A stretch of 14,935 nt of DNA from Pseudomonadota bacterium (GTDB lineage: Bacteria; Desulfobacterota; Syntrophobacteria; Syntrophobacterales; Syntrophobacteraceae). Numbering within the stretch: position 1 is the stretch's first letter; every line of letters starts with the position of its first letter. Where the stretch lies: positions 1 through 14,935 of the forward strand of contig JAEZHY010000159.1 in the NCBI GenBank assembly GCA_023416335.1, given 5' to 3'. The notes under the pieces were generated by a model. It did not search any database and was not told where the DNA came from. It saw only the letters and a program-made list of their open reading frames with translations. Both the position numbers and the translations under genes were made by a program. Below are positions 1 to 6,526 of the stretch, piece by piece.

Positions 1-519
1 GTTGAGTGAGGCGGGAGGAAAGAAGATGGCCCATGATGTAACCACGAAGAATGCACTAAAAGCGCCTGCGGCTGGATAGTTGATTTCCCCTCTGCAACCG
101 TACAGAACTGCCATGCCGATCAGAGCTACAATAGAGGCGGCATTGAATACGATCAGGTAATTTCCTGCGAGGCTTGAAAGAAAAAAAGAATAGTCAAAGT
201 CATACCTCGATTTGAGGTACACTGCCCTGAATCCGGCACCGCCGCGCATCGGCAGAAAAATGTTCCCGAAGGTGGTTATCACGGAGAGAGAGAAAGATTC
301 GCGAATGCTGAGGGAGATTCCAAAATCGATGGTAAGAGTCTTAAGAAAAAGCCCGTTTACTGCCAGAATGACCACCCAGAGAGCACCGATCAGGAAAACA
401 TAGCCGATCGATATTTCCGAAAGGCCTCTGAAGTCGGAAAGGTGGTGCATAATATAGTTTATAAGGAAGTAAACACATACTGCCAAAGTAGCCAGGGAAA
501 GCGTCTTCCGGACGTTCAT
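1..519 (-). CDS. Flippase-like membrane protein (LPG_synthase_TM/UPF0104 family), N-terminal part
   Basis: The first 173 residues of an integral membrane protein read off the window edge with no stop, so the C-terminus is missing. Hydrophobic segments lie near residues 7-24, 38-60, 112-140 and 150-168. Residues 85-103 carry GNIFLPMRGGAGFRAVYLK, the N-x-x-LP-x-R-x-GG-x-x-R-x-x-YL signature of the lysylphosphatidylglycerol synthase TM / AglD-like family (PF03706). Members are thought to move lipids or lipid-linked sugars across the inner membrane. The ATG at 519 is chosen because GGAGG sits about 9 bases upstream. The gene is 139 bases downstream of the methyltransferase on the same strand and probably belongs to the same polysaccharide cluster. 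The family assignment is good; the substrate cannot be read from the sequence. Confidence 0.78.
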   Translation of the reverse strand, partial: MNVRKTLSLATLAVCVYFLINYIMHHLSDFRGLSEISIGYVFLIGALWVVILAVNGLFLKTLTIDFGISLSIRESFSLSVITTFGNIFLPMRGGAGFRAVYLKSRYDFDYSFFLSSLAGNYLIVFNAASIVALIGMAVLYGCRGEINYPAAGAFSAFFVVTSWAIFFPPASLN

Positions 520-658
520 CGGATACTGCCTCCGCAAAAGGGTCCGGCAGTCGGATTCCTGGAAGTTCCAATTTCAGCAGTTTTCGATGCTCTCGGCCGA
601 TGAAGACCGGAATAGACGAAAATGGGAAATGATTCCCGGCCGAAGTGAAACGATCGCA

Positions 659-1411
659 TCAGGTTGTTCGCTTTTCGCAAATGATGAGGTATGCAGAACT
701 AAGGTCGTAATTCAGAAATAATCTCTGCAACAAAATAAAAGGATACATGAAGAGATTGCCGGCCAGAATTCGATTCGTCAAATTCCTCTTGCGTGTTACT
801 CCACTCAATTTTGCAAGTTCTTCATTCGAGAGATCATGTTCCCGTTCAATTAACCGTTTTTGGTTCAAAAAAATATCAAGTAAAATTGATATCGGGTAGG
901 CATAATTCCAGAAGTGCAGGATTCTAAAACCGGACTGCCACAGCAGCCTGCTCATCCCATCTCTTTCATATCGACGGTAATGTCCGGAATCATTGGGTCC
1001 CCACTTGCTCATATGTGCGGGAACGGATATGAGCAGTTTGCCGGAGTCGTTCAGAAGCTCCCACCATTTCTTCAGACAGGATGCGTCGTCTTCTATGTGT
1101 TCCAGAACCTCGAAGGCCATAATGTAATCATACCGTCGGCCTTGTATCTCCGATTCGTCCCGGCAAAGGCTGATTTTCTCCTGCAGCACGGGGCATTCTG
1201 CAATCCTGAATCCAGCACTTCGATATGCTTCTTCCGAGAAGTCGAATCCATATACCGCAAGCCCAAGCTCGGCAAAGAGAAGCAGCATGTCCCCGGCTCC
1301 GTATCCGAACTCCAGACATGTCTTACCCCGCAGACTCTCTCCTCTGAGAAACTTTCTCACCAGATCTTTGCGTAACTTATACCTGGGCATTGGCAGCCAG
1401 TTGTCCTGCAT
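659..1411 (-). CDS. Class I SAM-dependent methyltransferase
   Basis: The 250-residue protein has a Rossmann methyltransferase core. Motif I is CLEFGYGAGD (residues 32-41). An acidic residue ends beta 2 (Asp57), YDYIMAFEVLEH at 94-105 matches the post-I/II region of Methyltransf_11/23 proteins, and LLISVPAH at 126-133 is the beta-5 strand. GHYRRYER at 143-150 is typical of methyltransferases in glycan clusters. A TTG at 1417 would overlap the glycosyltransferase stop, but the ATG at 1411 is better spaced from GAGGAGAGG and starts 2 bases after that stop, so the two genes are probably translationally coupled. It likely methylates a sugar or lipid-linked intermediate of a surface polysaccharide; the acceptor is not identifiable. 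Confidence 0.85.
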   Translation of the reverse strand: MQDNWLPMPRYKLRKDLVRKFLRGESLRGKTCLEFGYGAGDMLLLFAELGLAVYGFDFSEEAYRSAGFRIAECPVLQEKISLCRDESEIQGRRYDYIMAFEVLEHIEDDASCLKKWWELLNDSGKLLISVPAHMSKWGPNDSGHYRRYERDGMSRLLWQSGFRILHFWNYAYPISILLDIFLNQKRLIEREHDLSNEELAKLSGVTRKRNLTNRILAGNLFMYPFILLQRLFLNYDLSSAYLIICEKRTT

Positions 1412-1413
1412 TT

Positions 1414-2439
1414 TCAACCTCTCCTCTTCGCTGCCAACTGGAGAATCCGATTCGCCAGTGCCTCGGGATCTCCCATTCTTACAAAATGTATGTTTTGCTG
1501 TCCCACGGTAAAAAGTTCCCTGTTTGCGGGGTTATCACCCAGAATCACTGGTTTGTCCATGGCAAGATATGAATAAGCTTTTCCGGGAATGACACGGCTT
1601 GCCTTGGGAATATCCGCATTGAAGTGACCGGCGAGGCACACATCCGACCGGGCGATATAGTCCGCCACAGAATCCTGCGGGAGCCAGCGTGCAGCGAAGC
1701 GGATATTTGGGAGTTCCGAATATTTCTCAATCCCGGCAATCTTTTCATGCGGTCCGACAAAAACAAACTCAATTCCTTGGTGCTCTTGAAGCATTCTGGC
1801 CGCTTCTAAAATTACCTCGACCCCCTGGAGCGGATTCATTGCGCCAAAGAAGAAGGCTATAAATTTGCACCGCAGGTTCTCGGGCCTTTCTACCTTCCTC
1901 GGGTAGTAGATGTCGCGGTCGGGTTCCAGGTAGATTACTTCCATCTTGCCCGCATCCATACCGAAGAACTTGGAAAAATAGGAAGCATGTTCCCGCGTAT
2001 CCACGATGACGTGATCGGCGAGTTTCAAGGTGTGCCGGTCAAGCATTCTCAGCAGAGAGGACATCGGATTGCCGGGAGCGAGTATTTGACGGTCGGAGAC
2101 AAGCGTGTCGTATAGCGATATGAAGAAATCTATTATGATGATTCTTCTTTTGAATAAAAAATGCACGAACGGAAGGATCGTTTGTGGGATTCCGGCAACA
2201 AACACGACATCATATTTGCTGGTTTTTGCAAAAAGTACTCTCAGGACTATTCCCAGGATTCGCTTTATGCCGGTCGGGCTTACCGAATGCGTATTCGCCG
2301 GAGCGATAATACTTACACCCCGGGCAGCTATCTTCAGAATCTCGATTTCCTGCTTATTTCTTATGTAATTAACATCGGAAGGGCTTATGAAGAGTACATC
2401 CCTGTCTCGAATTATTTCTGTAAGTGTCTTGCCGAACAT
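1414..2439 (-). CDS. Glycosyltransferase, GT4-like (GT-B fold)
   Basis: The 341-residue cytoplasmic protein has two Rossmann-like halves. The N-terminal half starts with RDVLFISPSDVNYIRNKQ, which reads like a sugar-acceptor domain. The C-terminal half (about 192-330) is the nucleotide-sugar domain, with GVEVILEAARML at 206-217, FVFVGPHEK at 226-233 and IPGKAYSYLAMDKPVILGD at 284-302, followed by ANREL. That last block is the region of GT4 enzymes usually written P-x-K-x-x-E-Y-L-A-x-G-K-P-V-I. Here the usual Glu is Ser290, so the EX7E motif is degenerate. The ATG at 2439 is preferred over an upstream TTG (2472) because AAGGGG lies 6 bases before it. It is the first gene of the minus-strand transcription unit with the methyltransferase and flippase-like protein. 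Donor and acceptor are unknown. Confidence 0.85.
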   Translation of the reverse strand: MFGKTLTEIIRDRDVLFISPSDVNYIRNKQEIEILKIAARGVSIIAPANTHSVSPTGIKRILGIVLRVLFAKTSKYDVVFVAGIPQTILPFVHFLFKRRIIIIDFFISLYDTLVSDRQILAPGNPMSSLLRMLDRHTLKLADHVIVDTREHASYFSKFFGMDAGKMEVIYLEPDRDIYYPRKVERPENLRCKFIAFFFGAMNPLQGVEVILEAARMLQEHQGIEFVFVGPHEKIAGIEKYSELPNIRFAARWLPQDSVADYIARSDVCLAGHFNADIPKASRVIPGKAYSYLAMDKPVILGDNPANRELFTVGQQNIHFVRMGDPEALANRILQLAAKRRG

Positions 2440-2491
2440 TCTATCCCCTTCTCGTCCCTTGTTTCCCAGCAAAGCTCAACCCAGTAAAAAC

Positions 2492-2505
2492 GTCACAAAA
2501 GTGAC
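2492..2505. promoter_or_regulatory. Perfect inverted repeat GTCAC-AAAA-GTGAC, possible operator
   Basis: Two perfect 5-base arms are separated by four A residues, centred about 60 bases upstream of the glycosyltransferase start. The symmetry and position fit a dimeric regulator site, but it matches no consensus I can name and could be a chance palindrome. Confidence 0.3.
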
Positions 2506-2706
2506 AAGAGGCGATTGTTTTATGGCGTTCTCCCAGCTTGAGCGCCCGGCCGTGTCGGGCCTTCAGAGTCCTCGCGCAGCTGTTCACCCGATTCGGATGA
2601 TAGAAGATCTGGACTGTCAAAGCGGACCGGAGATTCTTCCAACTATTAAGCAATACAAGGAATGTACCAACCCGGAAAAGGGACCTCTGTCAATGGGAGG
2701 TGGGTA

Positions 2707-2722
2707 TGGCATCAGTCTTGCT
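2707..2722 (+). promoter_or_regulatory. Sigma-54 (-24/-12) promoter candidate for the SGNH-DUF5989 operon
   Basis: TGGCATCAGTCTTGCT fits the sigma-54 consensus TGGCACGRNNNTTGCW with the invariant GG and GC exactly 10 bases apart. The two mismatches are at the C and G after TGGCA. Transcription would start near 2733, giving a leader of about 107 bases before the TTG start at 2840. Sigma-54 control of exopolysaccharide genes is known in deltaproteobacteria. No enhancer-binding regulator is encoded in the window. Confidence 0.5.
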
Positions 2723-2839
2723 TGGTGTAAATGTGAAAATGGGACGAGGCACTCTTTGGGACAGAAATACACCAATGAGTCGGGGAATCCAAGAATCCGG
2801 TGGTAGCAAGGCGGACCGGTCTGTTAGTGGGAGGGCATT

Positions 2840-4018
2840 TTGCTCAAGAAATTACTCTTTTATGTGATAAGCTTTCTGTCAGTCATTCTTGTACTGTCAA
2901 TTGTCATCGAACTGACCACACGCGTTGTTTCCGTTTTTACCGGGAAAGGATTCGTCCTCTCGCTGCACGAACTTGAGGCCTACGATCCGGAAATAGAGAA
3001 CATGTACGACTGGCACCCTTTTGTCGGATTTACATACAAGCACAATCATTCATTCTTGGGCGGGCATATGAACCAGAAGAAACTGGCAAGACTCCAGGTG
3101 GATCAACACGGATTCCTTGCAGAGGATTTCTCGCTGAAAGTCGAAAAGGCCCAAAATGAAATCAGAATCGCTACAATTGGCGCCTCCACCACGGCCAATG
3201 TCAATCTGAATTATGAAGAAAACTGGCCGGGACGGCTTGAACAGATAGTTCAGCAAGCGGTGCCGGACAAAAAAATCCGCGTGATCAACGCGGCCGTGCC
3301 GGGCTTCGATACCGCTCAAAGTATTGGAAACCTGGCGCTGAGGGTCATGCCGTTCAAACCCGACTTGGTGATTATCTATCATGCATATAACGACTTCAAA
3401 GCGGCAGCGGACCCGGCGACTTTCGTGCCCGACTACTCGCACGTGCATAAAACGCCATTCGGTTATTATGAAAAGCCGAGCATCTTAATCCGGTACCTTG
3501 ATCATAGTATGTTCTATGTGAGGGTGCGCAATTCGTATCGAGAATATAAACAAAAGGCTGCTGCACGGGCTGCGCTCACTGGGGAAGGCAGATTGACGCA
3601 AGTCCCCGAATACGCAGCTCAGGCCTTCGATCAACATATGCGGACCATGGTGTCAATCGCCCGGGGGGGGAAAGCTGAGGTGGTGCTCTCGTCTTTCGCA
3701 ACGCTTTATGACCCCGGGCTGGATTATTCCCGGCCCGATGTGTTCGAAAAGTTCAGCCCGATGCAGAAGTCCGATGCCTATGCCCTTCTGTATTTCACTC
3801 CCACCTTGACTTTTGCAGGCACAATGTCGGCATTCCGCCAATATAATGACGTGTTGCATAAGATTGCCCTGGATGAACAGACGGGGTGGGTGGACAACGC
3901 TTCGCTCGTCCCTCATGAAGACAAGTACTTTGTGGATCGAGTTCACTTTTCCGCTGAGGGAGCCAACAGAATGGCGCAGAATTTCCTGCCCGTTGTCCTG
4001 AAGAAGCTCAACCGGTAA
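2840..4018 (+). CDS. Membrane-anchored SGNH/GDSL-type hydrolase or acyltransferase
   Basis: The 392-residue protein has one N-terminal membrane segment (about residues 5-24), so the catalytic domain is probably periplasmic. SGNH blocks are all present: block I IGAST with Ser116, block II Gly155 in VPGFD, block III Asn184 in HAYND, and block V DRVH with Asp366 and His369. Such proteins in glycan clusters remove or transfer O-acyl groups on polysaccharides. The start is TTG at 2840, with GGGAGGG ending 4 bases upstream; no ATG exists before residue 55. It is followed after 50 bases by a DUF5989 gene, a pairing that recurs in polysaccharide loci. An oddity is a run of eight G at 3663-3670 inside the coding sequence, upstream of the Asp/His catalytic codons. 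Enzyme class is well supported; substrate is inference. Confidence 0.85.
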   Translation: MLKKLLFYVISFLSVILVLSIVIELTTRVVSVFTGKGFVLSLHELEAYDPEIENMYDWHPFVGFTYKHNHSFLGGHMNQKKLARLQVDQHGFLAEDFSLKVEKAQNEIRIATIGASTTANVNLNYEENWPGRLEQIVQQAVPDKKIRVINAAVPGFDTAQSIGNLALRVMPFKPDLVIIYHAYNDFKAAADPATFVPDYSHVHKTPFGYYEKPSILIRYLDHSMFYVRVRNSYREYKQKAAARAALTGEGRLTQVPEYAAQAFDQHMRTMVSIARGGKAEVVLSSFATLYDPGLDYSRPDVFEKFSPMQKSDAYALLYFTPTLTFAGTMSAFRQYNDVLHKIALDEQTGWVDNASLVPHEDKYFVDRVHFSAEGANRMAQNFLPVVLKKLNR

Positions 4019-4068
4019 ACGAAGAATACCTGAAACATATTCTGAATATTCATTGAAAGGTAAAAGTG

Positions 4069-4218
4069 ATGGATTTCCTGATAGAGCTGTGTGGCTTCAT
4101 AAAAGAAAGGCGTAAATTCTGGTTCATTCCGGTGCTGGCTGCTCTTCTTGGCTTTGGTGCGCTGATTGCCTTCACCAGCGGATCAGCCCTTGCGCCCTTT
4201 CTTTATGCACTTTTTTAA
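4069..4218 (+). CDS. DUF5989 family small membrane protein
   Basis: This 49-residue protein (ATG to TAA) is easily missed because of its length. It has a charged N-terminal amphipathic stretch with IKERRKFW at residues 11-18, a single membrane helix at about 19-37, and the terminal block SGSALAPFLYALF (37-49). From memory this matches the DUF5989 pattern (KERKKFW, membrane helix, SALAPFIYxLF). The basic stretch before the helix suggests an N-in topology. AAAGG lies about 8 bases before the ATG. It is 50 bases downstream of the SGNH gene and just before a strong hairpin, so the two form a small operon. The family has no established function; the conserved link with SGNH and carbamoyltransferase genes points to polysaccharide modification or export. 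Confidence 0.82.
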   Translation: MDFLIELCGFIKERRKFWFIPVLAALLGFGALIAFTSGSALAPFLYALF

Positions 4219-4265
4219 GCCCGGAATTCTATTATCTTATTACCGCTCCATTCTTTTATGACAGA

Positions 4266-4295
4266 AAGTGCTCGGATCAGAAAATCCGGGCACTT
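4266..4295. terminator. Hairpin terminator between convergent genes
   Basis: Arms AGTGCTCGGAT (4267-4277) and ATCCGGGCACT (4284-4294) pair over 11 positions with one G-U and a 6-base loop, plus an outer A-T pair. It sits between the DUF5989 stop (4218, plus) and the patatin stop (4299, minus). The plus side is followed by TCTCCTAAA and the minus side by TTTCTGTCATAAAAG, so the T-tracts are poor but it can serve both directions. Confidence 0.65.
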
Positions 4296-4298
4296 CTC

Positions 4299-5255
4299 CT
4301 AAATTATCAAAAACGGATGATTCCATTTCCCCATCCTCCCGGGATGAATAGCCCCTCCCAAGGTCATCTGCCGGCGGATGAGTCTTTTCTTCGAAATATC
4401 CCAGGCGTTTTCTTCGAACGCTTTCCTCCCGGCCTCCATGCATCGGTCCAGGGCGGCAAAGTCCGCCCAGAAGAGCCTGCCGATATCGGGAACGAGCAGC
4501 ACGTCGGCGGGTAGTTTGCGATGCCTAGTCAGGAGGATACGGGTTATCTCGTTGCATCGGAAGACCGTTTCGATTGCCGACCGCGGAAAAGGGTCCATTC
4601 CCGCCATTTCGAGCGTGGCATCGACGGCGAGGACAAAGTGTGCTCCCAGGGCGATCGCGGGAGCTGCCGGGACGTTGTCTGCCCAGCCTCCGTCCACGAG
4701 CGGTCGCCCCTCCACTTCAATTACCGGAAAGAGTCCAGGAATCGCTGAACTGGCGGCCACGGCTTTTCTGAGCGAGCCGCGGGTGATGACGATCTCATCG
4801 CCCGTGAGCAGGTCCATGGCAATGGCGGCAAAGCGAATCGGAAGGTCTTCTATGAGCACGTCCGGCACCATGGTGGCGATGATTTCGCTGTAAAGGCTTT
4901 CCGAAACCAATTCGGATCGCAGCATCGAATGAGTATAATAAACCCCTTTTCGAAAGAGCCAGATGAACCGGTTGAAAAAGCCGTCCGGGCCTATCTGCGT
5001 ATGGCCGTCGTCGGCAACGGCGGATGCGGTTTTCAGGAAGAGTTCGCTTTCGAAGAGTTTGCGCAATCTTTCAATTACGGTTGCCGTGTCGCGGTAATAG
5101 GCGAAGAGTCCACCGATGATGGCGCCCATGCTCGAACCGACGATCAGATCGATCTGCATCTCTTTGCGCTCGATTTCCTGGAGCACCCCTAAGTGCGCCA
5201 GACCGCGCGCAGAGCCGCCGCTCAGGACCAGAGCGGTTTTGAAACTCCTGGACAT
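4299..5255 (-). CDS. Patatin-like phospholipase (RssA-type)
   Basis: The 318-residue protein has the full patatin Ser-Asp dyad set. Oxyanion-hole loop GGSARG is at residues 13-18, nucleophile elbow GSSMG at 40-44 with Ser42, and catalytic Asp188 lies in DGG (188-190). KAVAASSAIPGLFPV at 164-178 is the family's conserved block between them. There is no signal peptide, so it is probably cytoplasmic or peripheral to the inner membrane. Bacterial patatins hydrolyse acyl esters of phospholipids or related lipids. The ATG at 5255 has an excellent GGAGGAG. It is divergent from the alpha/beta hydrolase at 5425 across 169 bases and convergent with the DUF5989 operon. Length is normal for RssA-like proteins; the true substrate is unknown. 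Confidence 0.9.
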   Translation of the reverse strand: MSRSFKTALVLSGGSARGLAHLGVLQEIERKEMQIDLIVGSSMGAIIGGLFAYYRDTATVIERLRKLFESELFLKTASAVADDGHTQIGPDGFFNRFIWLFRKGVYYTHSMLRSELVSESLYSEIIATMVPDVLIEDLPIRFAAIAMDLLTGDEIVITRGSLRKAVAASSAIPGLFPVIEVEGRPLVDGGWADNVPAAPAIALGAHFVLAVDATLEMAGMDPFPRSAIETVFRCNEITRILLTRHRKLPADVLLVPDIGRLFWADFAALDRCMEAGRKAFEENAWDISKKRLIRRQMTLGGAIHPGRMGKWNHPFLII

Positions 5256-5424
5256 TTCTTCTCCTCCACGGGAAAAGCCGGAGCCTAGGGGCCGGATGAA
5301 ACATAACCGGTTGGCCGCCCTGGACTGTTTATACGTAGGATTGTATTCTAAAATTAGCTACTCCGACTCAGGGGTTCAATTAACATATTCATGGCAAATC
5401 GCAAGAAGTGAAAAGGAGCAGGGC

Positions 5425-6078
5425 ATGTCGGAAACCACTCTTCACATTCCGGTCGAAGGTGGGAAGATAAGGCTGGAGGGGGCTTTCGAGGAGGGCCGGA
5501 CAGGTCGGAACGCCGTCCTGTGCCATCCTCATCCGCTTTATGGCGGAAATATGAATAACAATGTAGTACTTGCCGCCCGCAACGCGTTTGCGGAAAGCGG
5601 CCGGGGCACACTCCGGTACAACTTTCGCGGCGTGGGCGGAAGCGGAGGAGAGCCGGGAGACGGGGACAAGGATTCCGAAGACCTGCTCGCGGTGTCGGAA
5701 TATGTTCGAAAGAATTACCCGGGACAACTCGACCTCGCCGCATATTCCTATGGCTCGTGGGTGGCATTGAAAGCCGTCAGGCTTGGCCTCACACCAGATT
5801 TGCTCGTCTTGATATCGCCCCCTTTGGAATTTATCTCCTTTGCCGGTCTCGACCTCCCGGACCTGCCCATGCTCATCACAATCGGCAACGAAGATGAGTT
5901 CTGTTCGGTGGAAGCGCTCCGGAAATGGCTGGCCAATCAGCCGAACGCCGCCAGGGCCGAGGTGGAAATCTTCCCTTACGGCGATCATTTCTACTGGGGA
6001 CTGGAACAGAAGCTCTCGGCCAGAATCGCGGAGTTCTTGAAGACAATGAAGAGTGAAACAGTGAACAATGAGCTGTGA
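5425..6078 (+). CDS. Alpha/beta hydrolase (COG2945-type)
   Basis: The 217-residue protein begins with an exposed beta region and then HPHPLYGGNMNNNVV (34-48), the hallmark of the COG2945 / dienelactone-hydrolase-like group. RYNFRGVGGSGG at 64-75 follows. The nucleophile is Ser108 in AAYSYGSWV, where the usual first Gly of GxSxG is Ala106. The acid is Asp157 (GNEDEFC) and the base His188 (YGDHFY). No signal peptide is visible, so it is cytosolic. The open frame extends upstream, but the ATG at 5425 has AAAGGAG 6 bases away and starts at the conserved N-terminus. The last codons (SETVNNEL and stop) are made of heptamer-like repeats at 6052-6080, so the native C-terminus may have been replaced. 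Reaction class is clear, substrate is not. Confidence 0.88.
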   Translation: MSETTLHIPVEGGKIRLEGAFEEGRTGRNAVLCHPHPLYGGNMNNNVVLAARNAFAESGRGTLRYNFRGVGGSGGEPGDGDKDSEDLLAVSEYVRKNYPGQLDLAAYSYGSWVALKAVRLGLTPDLLVLISPPLEFISFAGLDLPDLPMLITIGNEDEFCSVEALRKWLANQPNAARAEVEIFPYGDHFYWGLEQKLSARIAEFLKTMKSETVNNEL

Positions 6079-6080
6079 AC
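6052..6080 (+). repeat. Degenerate heptamer tandem array spanning the stop of the first hydrolase
   Basis: Units AGTGAAA, (C), AGTGAAC, AATGAGC, TGTGAAC follow one another over 29 bases, all variants of NRTGARC. The array encodes the last seven residues and the TGA stop of the alpha/beta hydrolase. A related, more regular array ends the convergent hydrolase at 6499-6526. Confidence 0.65.
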
Positions 6081-6145
6081 TGAGGGGAGATCGCCTTCTA
6101 CCGGGCTCTCTTATGAAATTTCAATTGGAGTGGACGGTAAGCGGC

Positions 6146-6266
6146 GTAGGGTGGGTACAAAGCTTTATCGTGCCCACCGTCCGTCCCCCTTGGATCATGG
6201 TTCATCGGGATGGCCGGGCGGTGGGCACCCCAAATACCGGGACCGCGCTTCGCTCCCCCACCCTAC
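6146..6266. repeat. Nested inverted repeats (GTAGGGTGGG / CCCACCCTAC)
   Basis: The outer arms GTAGGGTGGG (6146-6155) and CCCACCCTAC (6257-6266) are perfect reverse complements. Inside them GTGCCCACCG (6170-6179) and CGGTGGGCAC (6219-6228) are a second perfect 10-base pair. The whole 121-base unit can fold into one long hairpin. The layout resembles a small non-autonomous palindromic element; no transposase is near and no target duplication was found by eye. Confidence 0.65.
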
Positions 6267-6336
6267 CGTCGCTGCCGCGCTTCCGAATTGAAGTTTCATT
6301 CCCGTTCAAACCGCATCCGGGAATGCGGCGGCTTCG

Positions 6337-6371
6337 CTGGATCCCGGCTCAACTGCTCTGCCGGGATGACG
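6337..6371. repeat. 35-base palindromic dispersed repeat, copy 1
   Basis: The unit begins CTGGATCCCGGCTCAA and ends CTGCCGGGATGACG, with arms ATCCCGGC and GCCGGGAT forming an 8-base stem. It matches copy 2 at 14892-14926 at 32 of 35 positions; all three differences are in the loop. Flanks of the two copies are unrelated, which defines the unit. It resembles the common proteobacterial intergenic palindromes containing CGGGATGACG. Confidence 0.75.
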
Positions 6372-6498
6372 AGGAAGACCCGGATGAGGGTGGCCGAGAT
6401 TCGAACATCCGCGGGAGAATGGTGCGGTCAGGAAGCCGACGATAACTATAAGTTGGAAAAATCCCTCTTGACGAAAGTTCCAAAACCCCGCCAAAATC

Positions 6499-6526
6499 TT
6501 TTCACTTTTCACTTTTCACTGCTCAC
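6499..6526 (-). repeat. Heptamer tandem array (GTGAAAA x3 + GTGAGCA) over the stop of the second hydrolase
   Basis: On the plus strand the 28 bases are TTTTCAC three times, then TGCTCAC, in exact period 7. Read on the minus strand, it encodes the end of the convergent alpha/beta hydrolase (VSSEK and its TGA at 6509-6511) and continues past the stop. It mirrors the 6052-6080 array in sequence and in position at a gene end. Confidence 0.75.

Larger units (their letters stand above)
2440..2839. other. Divergent intergenic control region of the polysaccharide locus
   Basis: These 400 bases separate the minus-strand glycosyltransferase from the plus-strand SGNH gene. They contain a 14-base inverted repeat (2492-2505), a small GC hairpin GCCCG/CGGGC (2544-2560) and a sigma-54-like element (2707-2722). 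Open frames across it have no recognisable domain and low-complexity composition, so I do not call a gene. Confidence 0.6.
6079..6508. other. Repeat-rich intergenic region between convergent hydrolases
   Basis: These 430 bases have open frames but no recognisable protein domain. They hold nested inverted repeats (6146-6266), a CATTCCCG/CGGGAATG hairpin (6297-6325) and one copy of a 35-base palindromic repeat (6337-6371). Both ends are bounded by heptamer arrays. It looks like an accumulation site for small non-coding repeats, which may also end transcription from both sides. Confidence 0.6.

Noticed and set aside
2387..2806. Open frame of 139 codons on the plus strand between the glycosyltransferase and SGNH genes
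   Set aside because: It starts inside the opposite-strand gene, runs over the sigma-54 element, has no domain and an uneven composition. I treat it as chance.
2440..2839. TTGGTACATTCCTTGTAT on the minus strand as a second sigma-54 promoter for the glycosyltransferase
   Set aside because: The spacing fits but the nearly invariant GC at -12 is GT, so I do not support it.
6388..6410. Reverse complement resembles a tRNA T-loop and 3' end (GTTCGAATCTCGGCCACCC)
   Set aside because: The bases flanking TTCGAAT do not form a T-stem, and no anticodon or D arm is found upstream, so it is neither a tRNA nor a convincing attachment-site remnant.
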